A stretch of 64,000 nucleotides of DNA from Bacteroidetes bacterium HGW-Bacteroidetes-16 (GCA_002840975.1 PHDN01000003.1:62001-126000); one strand, 5' to 3'. Positions 1 to 9,050 are shown, counted from the stretch's first letter. Made by a program: numbers and translations. The notes: generated from the sequence alone by a model not told the origin.

Positions 1-576
1 GGCTACCGAAATAACAGGTATTTGGAGGTTTTGAGCCACGTAGGCAGGATCGAACCCTGCATTGTAATTTCCATCACCAATCAATAAAATCAAGCCCGTG
101 TTTTCCCCTGTCCACGCCGAATTTACAAAATCAAAAAAAGCGCCGTAATCTGAATTTCCATCCGAAAAGTCCGGCTTGTCACCAGCAATGATCTCTTTGC
201 CAAACAAAAAGGGTACCACCTCGGCATTTTCGCCCAGCAGAGCCAGGGTATTGGTTAACTGCTGTTGAAATTCGTTTTTATAATACAGCGAGTCGCCCGT
301 TTGTATCATAGAGGCTGAATTGTCGATGCCGACAATGATTACCGGTTTTTCAATATGCTTTAAATTCGATTTTAAATAGGGAGAAAGTAATAAAAAGGCC
401 AGCAGGCTTACAGACGAAAACCTGACGATGAACAGGATAACAGTCAGGGCGTTACTAAGTTTGTTCTTCCGGTTATAAAAATACAAGATGCCGGCAAAAG
501 CCAATCCTGTTGCCATAACCGGAATGATGCTCCACCACGAATAAGAAATAATCAGGTCGTTCGCCCACATAAGCAT
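1..576 (-). CDS. VWA-domain membrane protein, 5' part only
   Basis: The reading frame is open from an ATG at 576 to the window edge, giving 192 residues of a longer protein. Two hydrophobic segments (about residues 16-34 and 42-64) are followed by the start of a von Willebrand factor A domain. Residues 85-89 (DNSAS) match the metal-binding MIDAS motif DxSxS. VWA proteins with this layout sit in the inner membrane and bind protein partners through the metal site. A second ATG at 570 is possible. A TAnnTTTG box at 586-593 lies only 10 bases upstream, so the leader must be very short. It is not clearly a BatA or BatB protein. The C-terminal part is outside the window, so the role stays open. Confidence 0.75.
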   Translation of the reverse strand, partial: MLMWANDLIISYSWWSIIPVMATGLAFAGILYFYNRKNKLSNALTVILFIVRFSSVSLLAFLLLSPYLKSNLKHIEKPVIIVGIDNSASMIQTGDSLYYKNEFQQQLTNTLALLGENAEVVPFLFGKEIIAGDKPDFSDGNSDYGAFFDFVNSAWTGENTGLILLIGDGNYNAGFDPAYVAQNLQIPVISVA

Positions 577-585
577 GATTTACTG

Positions 586-593
586 CAAAAGTA
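586..593 (-). promoter_or_regulatory. Bacteroidota -7 promoter box for the VWA gene
   Basis: TACTTTTG on the minus strand matches TAnnTTTG. It ends 9 bases before the ATG at 576. No TTG -33 element is seen at the usual distance. Confidence 0.5.
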
Positions 594-619
594 CTGAAAT
601 GCCTGCTTAGGTTCATATA

Positions 620-651
620 AAAAAAGCATGAACAATTTGTTCACGCTTTTA
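620..651 (-). terminator. Rho-independent terminator after fabG
   Basis: On the minus strand a 14-bp stem (AAAAGCGTGAACAA pairing with TTGTTCATGCTTTT, one mismatch) is followed by a run of seven T. It lies about 20 bases after the fabG stop and before the VWA promoter, so it separates the two genes. Confidence 0.8.
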
Positions 652-670
652 ATATGATTTCAATTGATTC

Positions 671-1417
671 TCAGGTATCCATACCACCACAAACATTGAT
701 TACCTGGCCAGAGACGTATGATGAAAGGTCGGAGGCCAAAAAGACGGCTACATTGGCCACGTCTTCAGGTAGTCCGGCGCGTCGCAATGGAATGTTCTTA
801 ATCCATTCGTCACGCACTTCATCCGAAAGCTTATGCGTCATCTCGGTTTGAATAAAACCCGGAGCAATGGCATTGCAACGGATATTTCTCGATCCCAACT
901 CCTGGGCAATCGATTTGGTAAATCCAATCAATCCTGCTTTAGAAGCCGAGTAATTCGATTGTCCTGCATTTCCACTCACACCTACCACAGAGCTCATGTT
1001 GATTATCGAACCGGCGCGTTGTTTCATCATGACGCGTTGAACCGCTTTGGTCAGGATAAACGCCGATTTAAGATTAACCGTTAGCACCATGTCCCAATCC
1101 TTTTCCTGCATGCGCATTAACAGATTGTCGCGCGTAATACCGGCATTGTTTATGAGGATGTCGATCGTACCAAAGTCCGCAACTACCTGATCGATTAGCT
1201 TTTCGCCATCATCGAAAATGGCGGCATTGGAGGCATATCCTTTTGCTTTTACACCCAGAGCGGCAATTTCCGCTTCTGTAGCCATCATGTTGTCGTCGTA
1301 GTTTAAATCTGAAAAGGCAACATTTGCACCCTCACTGGCAAACTTCAGCGCGATGGCTTTTCCAATTCCTCTGGCCGCTCCCGTGATAAGGGCTGTTTTA
1401 CCTGCTAATAACTTCAT
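671..1417 (-). CDS. fabG: 3-oxoacyl-[acyl-carrier-protein] reductase FabG
   Basis: NADPH-dependent reduction of 3-oxoacyl-ACP in fatty acid synthesis, in the cytoplasm. The 248-residue protein has the cofactor motif TGAARGIG at 12-19, NNAG at 90-93 and the catalytic triad S143, Y156, K160 with the same spacing as E. coli FabG. The C-terminus VINVCGGMDT fits the family. The frame continues upstream for 13 codons, but the TATATTTG box at 1443-1450 lies inside that extension, so the ATG at 1417 is chosen. The gene ends at a strong terminator and appears to be transcribed alone. Other SDR substrates cannot be excluded, but the length and ending favour FabG. Confidence 0.88.
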   Translation of the reverse strand: MKLLAGKTALITGAARGIGKAIALKFASEGANVAFSDLNYDDNMMATEAEIAALGVKAKGYASNAAIFDDGEKLIDQVVADFGTIDILINNAGITRDNLLMRMQEKDWDMVLTVNLKSAFILTKAVQRVMMKQRAGSIINMSSVVGVSGNAGQSNYSASKAGLIGFTKSIAQELGSRNIRCNAIAPGFIQTEMTHKLSDEVRDEWIKNIPLRRAGLPEDVANVAVFLASDLSSYVSGQVINVCGGMDT

Positions 1418-1442
1418 TTTTTTATTGTTTAAATTCAGTCGC

Positions 1443-1450
1443 CAAATATA
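1443..1450 (-). promoter_or_regulatory. -7 promoter box for fabG
   Basis: TATATTTG on the minus strand, 25 bases before the fabG ATG at 1417. It supports the shorter start. No clear -33 TTG. Confidence 0.55.
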
Positions 1451-1520
1451 GTACAATATCTATAAAAAGGAAAAAGTCTAAATCCAAGGCCTCCTAATGG
1501 GGTCTTTTCATTTTCCTTTT

Positions 1521-1528
1521 TATCTTTG
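1521..1528 (+). promoter_or_regulatory. -7 promoter box for the SDR gene at 1552
   Basis: TATCTTTG matches TAnnTTTG and lies 23 bases before the ATG at 1552. It is divergent from the fabG promoter, the two boxes being about 70 bases apart. Confidence 0.55.
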
Positions 1529-1551
1529 CAGTTATTGACTAACCCTTCAAA

Positions 1552-2361
1552 ATGAAAACAATTTTAATTACCGGAGCTACCGATGGTATTGGAAAACAGG
1601 CGGCAAAATTAATCAGTGCTCAGGGGTTAAGGGTGATTATACATGGACGGAACGCTGAAAAGGTTAATCAAACGGCAGATGAGCTCAAACGACAGGATAT
1701 TCATGCCAATATCGAGTATTTAATAGCCAACTTCGAGGATTTTAACAGCATCGACCAGCTGCTTGATGATTTGCAAAAAAAACAGCTTAAACCAGATATC
1801 CTGTTGAATAACGCGGGAATAATTGAGCTCAATCGGGAGATTTTGCCCAATGGAATTGAGAAAACATTCATGGTGAATTACCTGGCCCCATATTATCTAA
1901 CACGGCGGCTTATGTCGGTTTTGCTCCAATCGACAAATCCGGGAGTCGTAAACGTAAGTTCCATGGCCCAGGCACGAACCATCGATTTTGATAACCTGGC
2001 AGGGAAGAAAAATTATGACGGTTACGAATCCTACGCGCTTTCAAAACTATGTAATGTATTATTTACATATAAGTTACATCGTAAATATGGCGCATCGGGT
2101 TTGAAGACAGTTTGTCTTCATCCTGGCATGATCAATACCAAATTATTGCGCGCCGGTTGGGGTTCCGGTGGTGCAACGGTTGAACTGGGTGCAAAACATG
2201 AAGTGTTTGCCGCATTAAGTGCAGAAATGCCTGAGTTTAACGGTAAGTATCTGGTGAATAGCCAACCTTCAAAATCGGTTGCAATTTCCTACGACACCAG
2301 GGTTCAGGATCGTCTGTGGCAAATAAGCGCTAAATTGACAGGGTTGGATGAGGATGGCTGA
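1552..2361 (+). CDS. Short-chain dehydrogenase/reductase, retinol-dehydrogenase-like
   Basis: NAD(P)-dependent oxidoreductase of 269 residues. Visible motifs are TGATDGIG (7-14), NNAG (86-89), and the catalytic S137, Y161, K165. The 24-residue Ser-Tyr spacing is longer than in FabG and typical of the retinol dehydrogenase/WWOX-like SDR branch. Bacterial members act on lipid-like or xenobiotic alcohols and ketones, and the substrate cannot be read from sequence. The gene is transcribed away from fabG, and the next gene (2626) is 264 bases on, so it is probably monocistronic. Confidence 0.8.
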   Translation: MKTILITGATDGIGKQAAKLISAQGLRVIIHGRNAEKVNQTADELKRQDIHANIEYLIANFEDFNSIDQLLDDLQKKQLKPDILLNNAGIIELNREILPNGIEKTFMVNYLAPYYLTRRLMSVLLQSTNPGVVNVSSMAQARTIDFDNLAGKKNYDGYESYALSKLCNVLFTYKLHRKYGASGLKTVCLHPGMINTKLLRAGWGSGGATVELGAKHEVFAALSAEMPEFNGKYLVNSQPSKSVAISYDTRVQDRLWQISAKLTGLDEDG

Positions 2362-2625
2362 GGTTTCAAGAGAAATTCAAAAAAGAGGTCGATCTAAAAA
2401 GTATACTGATCCGCCACCATCGTGACCAAAATTTTATTACATTGCAACATCCTTTCTGGCAGTTTGGTCGTAAGATTCAAATGTAGAATGGAGTACCTGA
2501 AATCTTAGATGTGGTTATATATGAAACGGTCAACTGTGAAATTTAAAGTATTGGAAATCCGTATTTTGCCTATGAATTTATGTACTCCTTTATTACTCAT
2601 GAATCTATTATAAATAGTCAGCCCC

Positions 2626-5340
2626 ATGATTAAGCTACTTTCAATCGATGATCAGCGCGACAATCAAATTGTGATAAAAGGTGCCCTTTCATCGGTTTTA
2701 CTTGATACAGAATTTCATTTCGCATCTTCAGGTAAAGAAGGAATCGCTGAAGCAAAAAAAGAACATCCGGATGTAATATTGCTGGACATTATGATGCCCG
2801 GGATGGATGGATTTGAAACCTGCAGACAGTTAAAATCTGATCCCGAATTGAATAATATCCCCATCATTCTATTATCGTCGATAGGCCATAAAACTGAAAA
2901 CAGGATTAAAGGACTTGAAACAGGGGCAGATGCGGTGATGTCAAAACCTTTTGATCCGGGTGAACTGGCTTCTCAAATTCATGTGATGCTACGAATTAAA
3001 AGGGCCGAAGACAAACTAAGGGAAGAAAATACCAAACTGGATGAACTGGTGAATGAAAAAGTGGCACAGATTGTTTATCAGGCTACAGTTTTGGAAAGCG
3101 TTTCTGATGCGGTAATTTCATCTGACACAAATTTTTTAATTAAAAGCTGGAATGAGGCCGCTGAACGAACTTATGGCTGGACGGAATCAGAGGTATTAGG
3201 CCGGGGATACGGTGAAGTGCTTAAACCTCAGTATGTAGGAACCTCACAGGATGAAGTTGAAGAGCATTTCAGGCGCAAAGGTAGAATTACCAATGAAGTA
3301 ATTCATGAACATAAAAATGGACATAAACTGAATATACTGACTTCTGTTTCAAAGCTCATAAATAGAAATGGCGAAAATATTGGCACAGTCGCGTTAAACC
3401 ACGATGTCTCCAAGGAGAAGGAAGCAGAGAAAGAAATCGCCAACCTTACCGCCCGACTGGAATTGGCTGTAAAAGCTGTTGAACTGGGGATTTGGGAATG
3501 GGATTTGAATACCAATCAGCTTAATTGGAACGATGAGTTTTCGCTCATGTATGGAATTACTGAATCAGCGCCACAGCATCCCATCAAAATATTTCGCAAA
3601 TATGTATGCCCGGAGGATATCAACCGCGTCTTAATTAAGATTCGTGAACTCATAAAATCGGGCGATAAAGTTACATTGGAACATAGCGTCAACAATCCGG
3701 CCAAAGGAACCCGGTTGGTGATATCGAAAGCTGTGTTGGATAAAGATGATAAAGGCATTGCCATCAGAATTATTGGTGTTAGTTATGATGTTACCCAGCG
3801 CATGAAAATGGAAGTGGATTTAAAGCATTCAGAAGAACGCTATAGGACCATGGTAGAAAATTCAAATGATTTGGTATGGGTTACCGATAAACAGGGTTGC
3901 TTTACATTTTTTAATCAACATGTTGAAGATGTTACTGGTTTTCAATTTGATAAGTTCATTGGTAAACCATATAACCTGCTCCTGAGAGAGAGCGACAAAG
4001 ATTGGGTGGCTCAGGAATATGCCCGTGTTGTTGGCGGAGAGAAGCGACAATTTGAAATAATGGTTTTATTTGCCGGTGGAGTAGAGCATATTCTCTGGGT
4101 TAATTTAGCGCCGGTTATTGAAGGGAATAAAATTGTGGGTGTTGTTACCTTCGCTCGTGATGTTTCAGATTACCACCAGGCAATAGAGGACTTTAAGATG
4201 GCATTAGACAAAGCAAAGGATTCAGACAGGCTTAAATCGGCTTTTTTAGCGAACATGTCGCATGAATTGCGCACTCCATTGAATGCCATCATGGGCTTTT
4301 CGAGTTTGATGGATATTAATATGGAAACCGATGAAGTGGGTAAATATGCCAAAATTATAAACGATAGCGGGAAGCATCTGTTATACCTTGTAGAGCAACT
4401 ATTTGATATCACCCTGATCGATTCGGGACAAATCAAGCTAAGTAAAGAAACATTTGATTTAATTCATTTTTTAACCATCATCCGGGGAATTACCCTCTCC
4501 GAACGAGCCGCTCTCAATCGCGACCACCTGGAAGTAATTTTCAAGTTTGAGCCTTCAATGGCTCCGATTTCTATTTATACGGATAAAAAACGCTTACAGC
4601 AGATCTTACTGAATTTGTTGAAAAACGCCCTTAAATTTACCGAAGAAGGCACGGTAGAATGTGGATTTGAAAAGAGACTTCAGCATGGCAAACCTGTGAT
4701 CAGGTTTTATGTTCGTGATACTGGTATTGGTATTCCCCAAGCAAAAAGAAGGTTTATTTTTGACGCCTTTCGACAAGCCGATGACAGCCATACCCGAAAA
4801 TATGATGGAGTGGGATTGGGTTTGTCCATAGCAAAAAAACTGGCGTTGCTATTGGGTGGGACACTTAACCTGAGTTCGATAGAGGGAGTTGGCTCAACCT
4901 TTTGGTTTTCGATTCCTTATTCAGGGTCTGAAGAATCCGGTAAAGAGCGAGGTGCTCATCAACCTGAAATTTCGTTTAAAGGACGAAAAGTGCTTATCGT
5001 TGAAGACGATATCGACAGTTATCACCTGCTTGAGTTGGTATTGTTAAAATATGATGGCGTACCTGTTTGGGCGCACAATGGCCAGGAGGCTGTTTCTTAC
5101 TGCACTGAAAATGAGTTGCCCTGGATTGTGTTGATGGACCTGAATATGCCATTGATGGATGGATTTGAAGCTACCAGGATACTAAAGCAAAGGTTTCCTG
5201 ATTTACCTATAATCGTTCAAACAGCTTATGCAATGAAAGAGGATGTGCGGAAATCCAAGGAAGCCGGGTGTGACGATTTTATATCAAAACCCCTTATAAT
5301 CAGCAAGCTGCTTGAGGTCATGCTAAAATATAACCGGTAA
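2626..5340 (+). CDS. Hybrid sensor histidine kinase, REC-PASx3-HisKA-HATPase-REC
   Basis: A 904-residue cytoplasmic phosphorelay protein with no membrane segment. Domains in order: an N-terminal receiver (phospho-acceptor D54, conserved K107), a short coiled coil (about 122-148), three PAS sensor domains (about 148-270, 275-390 and 400-520), the dimerisation/phosphotransfer helix with H546 in SHELRTPLNA, the HATPase with its N box and glycine boxes (DTGIGIP, GVGLGLSIA), and a C-terminal receiver with D838. Two receivers flank the kinase core, so it both receives and passes on phosphate. No response regulator or HPt gene is adjacent, so its output partner is elsewhere. Signal ligands of the PAS domains are unknown. 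Confidence 0.9.
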   Translation: MIKLLSIDDQRDNQIVIKGALSSVLLDTEFHFASSGKEGIAEAKKEHPDVILLDIMMPGMDGFETCRQLKSDPELNNIPIILLSSIGHKTENRIKGLETGADAVMSKPFDPGELASQIHVMLRIKRAEDKLREENTKLDELVNEKVAQIVYQATVLESVSDAVISSDTNFLIKSWNEAAERTYGWTESEVLGRGYGEVLKPQYVGTSQDEVEEHFRRKGRITNEVIHEHKNGHKLNILTSVSKLINRNGENIGTVALNHDVSKEKEAEKEIANLTARLELAVKAVELGIWEWDLNTNQLNWNDEFSLMYGITESAPQHPIKIFRKYVCPEDINRVLIKIRELIKSGDKVTLEHSVNNPAKGTRLVISKAVLDKDDKGIAIRIIGVSYDVTQRMKMEVDLKHSEERYRTMVENSNDLVWVTDKQGCFTFFNQHVEDVTGFQFDKFIGKPYNLLLRESDKDWVAQEYARVVGGEKRQFEIMVLFAGGVEHILWVNLAPVIEGNKIVGVVTFARDVSDYHQAIEDFKMALDKAKDSDRLKSAFLANMSHELRTPLNAIMGFSSLMDINMETDEVGKYAKIINDSGKHLLYLVEQLFDITLIDSGQIKLSKETFDLIHFLTIIRGITLSERAALNRDHLEVIFKFEPSMAPISIYTDKKRLQQILLNLLKNALKFTEEGTVECGFEKRLQHGKPVIRFYVRDTGIGIPQAKRRFIFDAFRQADDSHTRKYDGVGLGLSIAKKLALLLGGTLNLSSIEGVGSTFWFSIPYSGSEESGKERGAHQPEISFKGRKVLIVEDDIDSYHLLELVLLKYDGVPVWAHNGQEAVSYCTENELPWIVLMDLNMPLMDGFEATRILKQRFPDLPIIVQTAYAMKEDVRKSKEAGCDDFISKPLIISKLLEVMLKYNR

Positions 5341-5362
5341 GTTTATAGATTGATTTCCGGTT

Positions 5363-5857
5363 CTAATTATAGTTTCCGCTGTCGGGACGAAATAGTTGCC
5401 ATTTCTTGTTGAGACCCAACTCGTGTGTTTTGTATTTTCTGCCAATTTGATCAGTCACTACGAATCGAAACGTTCGAAAGGGTAATTCCCCTTTTTCGAG
5501 TAATTCGGTAAGTTGTTTGTAATCAATCCTGTATTTGAAACTGTGATTCGATTTTATTCGCATGGGAACATCGATTACAAGCTGGCGTTCTGTTAAATCA
5601 TAATAATGAAATTCCCTTTTTTTAGTAATGAGCTCAAGGTAAATCGTTTCAATGGTGATGTCATCCAGGGCTTTTATATGAAGGATATTTGCAGCAATTT
5701 TTCCAAGGTGTTTTTCGATATACAGACTAAAAACAAGCGTCGGGTAAAGTTGTTCCGAAAGAACATATTGTCTTATTTTGATTCGTTTGTACCTGTAGGT
5801 GATAAGTGATACAACCAGGACCAAGCCGATGAACACATAGCTGATGATTGATTCCAT
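5363..5857 (-). CDS. Small membrane-anchored protein, function unknown
   Basis: I do not recognise this 164-residue protein. It has one N-terminal membrane segment (about residues 4-20) followed by basic residues YRYKR, so the rest is predicted to be cytoplasmic. The remainder is a mixed strand/helix domain rich in charged residues. It starts 7 bases after the stop of the GNAT-like gene and is the last gene of the five-gene minus-strand operon starting at 8944. It converges on the hybrid kinase, with 22 bases between the stops and no clear terminator. Confidence 0.6.
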   Translation of the reverse strand: MESIISYVFIGLVLVVSLITYRYKRIKIRQYVLSEQLYPTLVFSLYIEKHLGKIAANILHIKALDDITIETIYLELITKKREFHYYDLTERQLVIDVPMRIKSNHSFKYRIDYKQLTELLEKGELPFRTFRFVVTDQIGRKYKTHELGLNKKWQLFRPDSGNYN

Positions 5858-5864
5858 GATGATA

Positions 5865-7052
5865 TTAATTATTTGAGTTTAATATGGCTGCCCTTTCGAA
5901 GGGGAGCGTACGATCGAAAAGATAACGGTATGTTACATGTGTTTTATAAATCCTGCCTCCAATCAGCTCTACCAGTTTCATCATGGTCGGGTTGAAATCG
6001 CCTATCCAGTTCATTTCCATATCTGTATAAGGGAAATCTTTTTGGGTGGCGTTTTCTTCAAATTGCTTTACCAATCCTGCTTCAATGCCTTTGCCTTGAA
6101 ATTCGGGAATAACGCCAAATATTAATCCAATCACCCGAGAACACTTTTTTTGGACTTTTAATCCATAGAGCAACCTTAACCTATTCAACCAATTCATCTT
6201 GCCATGAAATTTACCAATGATCTGGTTTAAATCAGGAATCATGATAAAAAATCCAATTGGTTGGTGTTGGTGGTGTGCCAGAATGATGAGACGGGGATCG
6301 ATGATGGGTTGTAAAGAATGAATTATTGTAGTCGCGTCATCGGTCGATATGGGTCTTACTCCAGGGAAATTTGCCCACGCTTTGTTAAATACTTCGCTGA
6401 ATTCCGCGGCAATCAGGTGGTTTGATTTTTTATCATAATTTGAAAAAGTAAATTTCGGATCTCTTTTTAATCTCTCAGCTTTGTAGTGAACGATTGGGCT
6501 GACCGATTCGGGTGAGATCAAAACATGATAGGTGTATTGGTTAAAATAATTTTCAAATCCGTATCGGGTAAATAGATCATTGTAATAGGATGGATTGAAG
6601 GGCATGTTAAATAATGGCCGATGAAAACCCTCTTTCAAACAGCCCCAAAAAAAATCACGGTTTCCAAAGTTGACAGGGCCATCCATGGCTTGCATCCCCT
6701 GGAGTTGCAACCATTTTTTGGCCTGGTCGAAAAGCACGTTGGCAGCTTCCTGATTGTTGATACATTCGAAAAAACCCACACCTCCGGTTGGCTGGTGATG
6801 GCTTGATGAGGTAAACTCGTCATAAAATGCCGCTATTCGACCACACGGGCGTTGCTGCGAATCGAATAATATCCACCGAATGGCATTTCCGTGCAAAAAC
6901 CGCTTGTTTTTGTTAACATTAAATACCTTGCTTATTTCAACATCAAGTGGCCTGACCCATTGTGGGATATTAACGTATATTAAATCAACAACATCCAAAA
7001 ATTGTTTTTCCAGACGCGGATTGCTTACCTCCTTAAGTCGATATTCGCTCAT
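5865..7052 (-). CDS. GNAT-fold acyltransferase-like protein, two-domain
   Basis: A 395-residue soluble protein resembling the large GNAT-like family often annotated as N-acetyltransferase (E. coli YghO is a relative, from memory). The N-terminal half holds conserved-looking stretches such as GPVNFGNRDFFWG and MPFNPSYY. The C-terminal half has the GNAT-like segment IPEFQGKGIEAGLV, which resembles the acetyl-CoA-binding motif A (Q/RxxGxG/A) but with a changed last glycine. Substrate unknown. Its ATG lies one base after the stop of the upstream CAP-SPOR gene, which points to translational coupling within one operon. Confidence 0.65.
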   Translation of the reverse strand: MSEYRLKEVSNPRLEKQFLDVVDLIYVNIPQWVRPLDVEISKVFNVNKNKRFLHGNAIRWILFDSQQRPCGRIAAFYDEFTSSSHHQPTGGVGFFECINNQEAANVLFDQAKKWLQLQGMQAMDGPVNFGNRDFFWGCLKEGFHRPLFNMPFNPSYYNDLFTRYGFENYFNQYTYHVLISPESVSPIVHYKAERLKRDPKFTFSNYDKKSNHLIAAEFSEVFNKAWANFPGVRPISTDDATTIIHSLQPIIDPRLIILAHHQHQPIGFFIMIPDLNQIIGKFHGKMNWLNRLRLLYGLKVQKKCSRVIGLIFGVIPEFQGKGIEAGLVKQFEENATQKDFPYTDMEMNWIGDFNPTMMKLVELIGGRIYKTHVTYRYLFDRTLPFERAAILNSNN

Positions 7053-7053
7053 C

Positions 7054-7905
7054 TTACTCCTTTAATATCCACGCTTCGCTATAAGCAATGGGTAATTGTT
7101 GCTTGGCAAACATGGCTTCTTTTAATGAATTAAACTTATTTAAATAGATCCTGATTTTTCCATTTTTATTGAGTATCCCTGCATCGGTAAAATCATCTTT
7201 CTTCAACTTTTTAAGGGCCTCTTTTCCCTCTTGCAAACTGTTGAAACTGCCAAAAATGAGATAGAACAATCCGGGGGAAATGGATTGATTGATTGGGGTG
7301 CTCTTTTCTATCACCTCAATACCATCACACGGTTCCGGCGAAGGCAAGGCATCTTTTCTCTGCCCAAACCAAATTGATACATAATGATCGTTGATGCCTA
7401 TGCCACAACAAGCCCACTTTTTCTTGCCTTGATCTTCCTGGCTAAGTATCAGATTGAGTACTTCTTTGGTGTCAGAAAACAAGGAAATAACCGAGTCGAT
7501 ATTGATCAGGTCATCAAAATAAGTTACCAGCTCATAGCCGTGGTAGGGGTAAGGTGTGAGTTCTTTTGGCTTATCTCTCATGCACTCAGGGGTTGGGATG
7601 TACGCGTTGTAGCAACAGGCTTTCCAATTTCCTTTGTCCGACCAGCTCGACAGACCGCAAACCGATGTATCGGGATGATTGGTCATCAAATCATTTACAT
7701 GAGTCTTAGCAACAAAGGAAAGCGATGCCGACTGCTGAAGGGTTTCCTTACCGTAAGTAACCCTAAGCTCGTTAATCTTAGAAAACAATTGGATTTCATC
7801 TGCATTTAAACAAAAATCCTTTGGAAGTTCCTTCTGCCCCCAAATGGGTGATCCAACCAAAATTCCAATGATAAATAGCCATCTTTTTATTTTCCCAACA
7901 ATCAT
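7054..7905 (-). CDS. Exported CAP-domain protein with C-terminal SPOR domain
   Basis: 283 residues with a signal peptide (about 1-23, ending at IWGQ). The middle (about 38-185) resembles the bacterial CAP/SCP-PR1 fold, with INELR near its start and a C-terminal strand HYVSIWFGQ. The last 75 residues (from about 208) look like a SPOR domain (FYLIFGSFNSLQEG), a fold known to bind denuded peptidoglycan glycan strands at division sites. Several Cys pairs (for example ACCYN and WACCG) suggest disulfides in the periplasm. It is third in the operon, 56 bases after the aminotransferase stop. The CAP call is moderate, the SPOR call better. Confidence 0.65.
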   Translation of the reverse strand: MIVGKIKRWLFIIGILVGSPIWGQKELPKDFCLNADEIQLFSKINELRVTYGKETLQQSASLSFVAKTHVNDLMTNHPDTSVCGLSSWSDKGNWKACCYNAYIPTPECMRDKPKELTPYPYHGYELVTYFDDLINIDSVISLFSDTKEVLNLILSQEDQGKKKWACCGIGINDHYVSIWFGQRKDALPSPEPCDGIEVIEKSTPINQSISPGLFYLIFGSFNSLQEGKEALKKLKKDDFTDAGILNKNGKIRIYLNKFNSLKEAMFAKQQLPIAYSEAWILKE

Positions 7906-7961
7906 GAGGTTGTAATTTGGACGTAAAAATACAAAAAATGGATTGCTAAAGTCAGATCATG

Positions 7962-8705
7962 TTACCAGACAAAGTGTTTCAGATCGTTTTCGCAAGTTTC
8001 CCGATAAGCAAGGTATAGTTGTTGTATGAGTGGGTTGTTAACTAAAAATGACTGATCGTCAATAGATTGTATAGGTAAAACCCCAAAGGAGGTACTGGTA
8101 AGAAAAGCCGATTGAAACCGGTTTAATTCATCAACATGAATTAGTGTTTCTACCAGGGTGATTCCCATGTTTTGGATGAGTTTGATTAGAACATTACGGG
8201 TGACTCCAGGTAGCACCAGTTGGCTTTCCTGGGTGAATATTTGATTCGTCGAAACAAAGAAGCAATTGGAACGACTACCCTCCGTTATCATTCCGTTATT
8301 GGTAAGGAGTACTTCACTAAAGCCGGTTTCTTTCAAATATTGTTCTGTATTCTGCCGCAGATCCTGGTACCAAATTTTTACATTGGGAGTGGGCCTGATG
8401 GCTTGGTAAAGCCCTGTTTTAACACCTTCTTCAACTTGTGTTTGATTGGGATAATGATGTGGAGTTATCCAACAGTCCCAAATAGCTGGTTTTTTGTTTG
8501 TCGCCGAAATTTGAAACCGGATGTTTCCAGTATGTAGGTTGTTTGTTTCAATTAGCCTTTGAATGCTGTTTTTTACAAAACCGATCTCAGGAATGGCTAT
8601 TTGAAGTATGGATGCTGAATTTTGAAAGCGTAGAAAATGTTCCTCTAAAAAGAGTGGGATGTAGTTAATTACCCTAATTACCTCATAGATAATTTTCCCA
8701 TCCAT
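7962..8705 (-). CDS. Class IV PLP aminotransferase / aminodeoxychorismate lyase-like
   Basis: A 247-residue fold-type IV PLP enzyme, the family holding branched-chain aminotransferase (IlvE), D-amino-acid transaminase and 4-amino-4-deoxychorismate lyase (PabC). Evidence is the N-terminal pattern around EEHFLRF, the hallmark MITEGSRSNCFFV (about 155-168) and the length, which matches PabC. The PLP lysine is normally 18-20 residues before the following conserved G; here K in PNVKIWYQ fits that position, while the segment after it (DLRQNTEQYL) differs from the usual KxxNY pattern. A folate role is possible but unproven. The start codon overlaps the DUF2007 stop by one base (TAATG). Confidence 0.75.
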   Translation of the reverse strand: MDGKIIYEVIRVINYIPLFLEEHFLRFQNSASILQIAIPEIGFVKNSIQRLIETNNLHTGNIRFQISATNKKPAIWDCWITPHHYPNQTQVEEGVKTGLYQAIRPTPNVKIWYQDLRQNTEQYLKETGFSEVLLTNNGMITEGSRSNCFFVSTNQIFTQESQLVLPGVTRNVLIKLIQNMGITLVETLIHVDELNRFQSAFLTSTSFGVLPIQSIDDQSFLVNNPLIQQLYLAYRETCENDLKHFVW

Positions 8706-8944
8706 TACTTTTTTTCTAGTGAATCAAAATATTCGCGTAGAATTTTTAAGGCTTCGTCCTTAAATTCAGTGGCAACGAATAGCCGAACAGCATCTTCAGG
8801 GGAGCCATCAACCCATCCGGCTTGTAGACTTGAGCTTAGCGTATCGCGGCGGATTACGCCAATTCCATTTTCTTCCAGTATTTCTTCCAGAAAAAGACCC
8901 TCCACCCGTGAGCCTGTGTAAACCAATCTGAGATCGTCTGACAT
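8705..8944 (-). CDS. DUF2007-family small protein
   Basis: 79 residues with the DUF2007 pattern (putative signal-transducing protein): an N-terminal strand followed by GSRVEGLFLEEILEENGI, a middle glycine turn, and the ending VATEFKDEALKILREYF. The fold resembles a small ferredoxin-like PII-type domain. Its molecular role is not known. It is the first gene of the minus-strand operon 8944-5363, and its stop overlaps the next start by one base. A near-consensus TATCTTTA box lies at 8982-8989. Confidence 0.75.
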   Translation of the reverse strand: MSDDLRLVYTGSRVEGLFLEEILEENGIGVIRRDTLSSSLQAGWVDGSPEDAVRLFVATEFKDEALKILREYFDSLEKK

Positions 8945-9050
8945 GATAATAAAGAATTAAATTAATGATTCATTTCACGGTTAAAGATACTTCTTTTTTC
9001 TCCACCATGCCAGAGGTTCGGTTTGTTTTATAAAAAAAACTTTTAACTGA

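Noticed and set aside
7384-7809. 141-codon plus-strand frame
   Set aside because: It is antisense to the CAP-SPOR gene, which has a signal peptide and domain patterns. No promoter or family supports the plus-strand frame.
8982-8989. Promoter box TATCTTTA before the DUF2007 operon
   Set aside because: The last base differs from TAnnTTTG and there is no -33 element. It is mentioned with the gene but not listed as a promoter.
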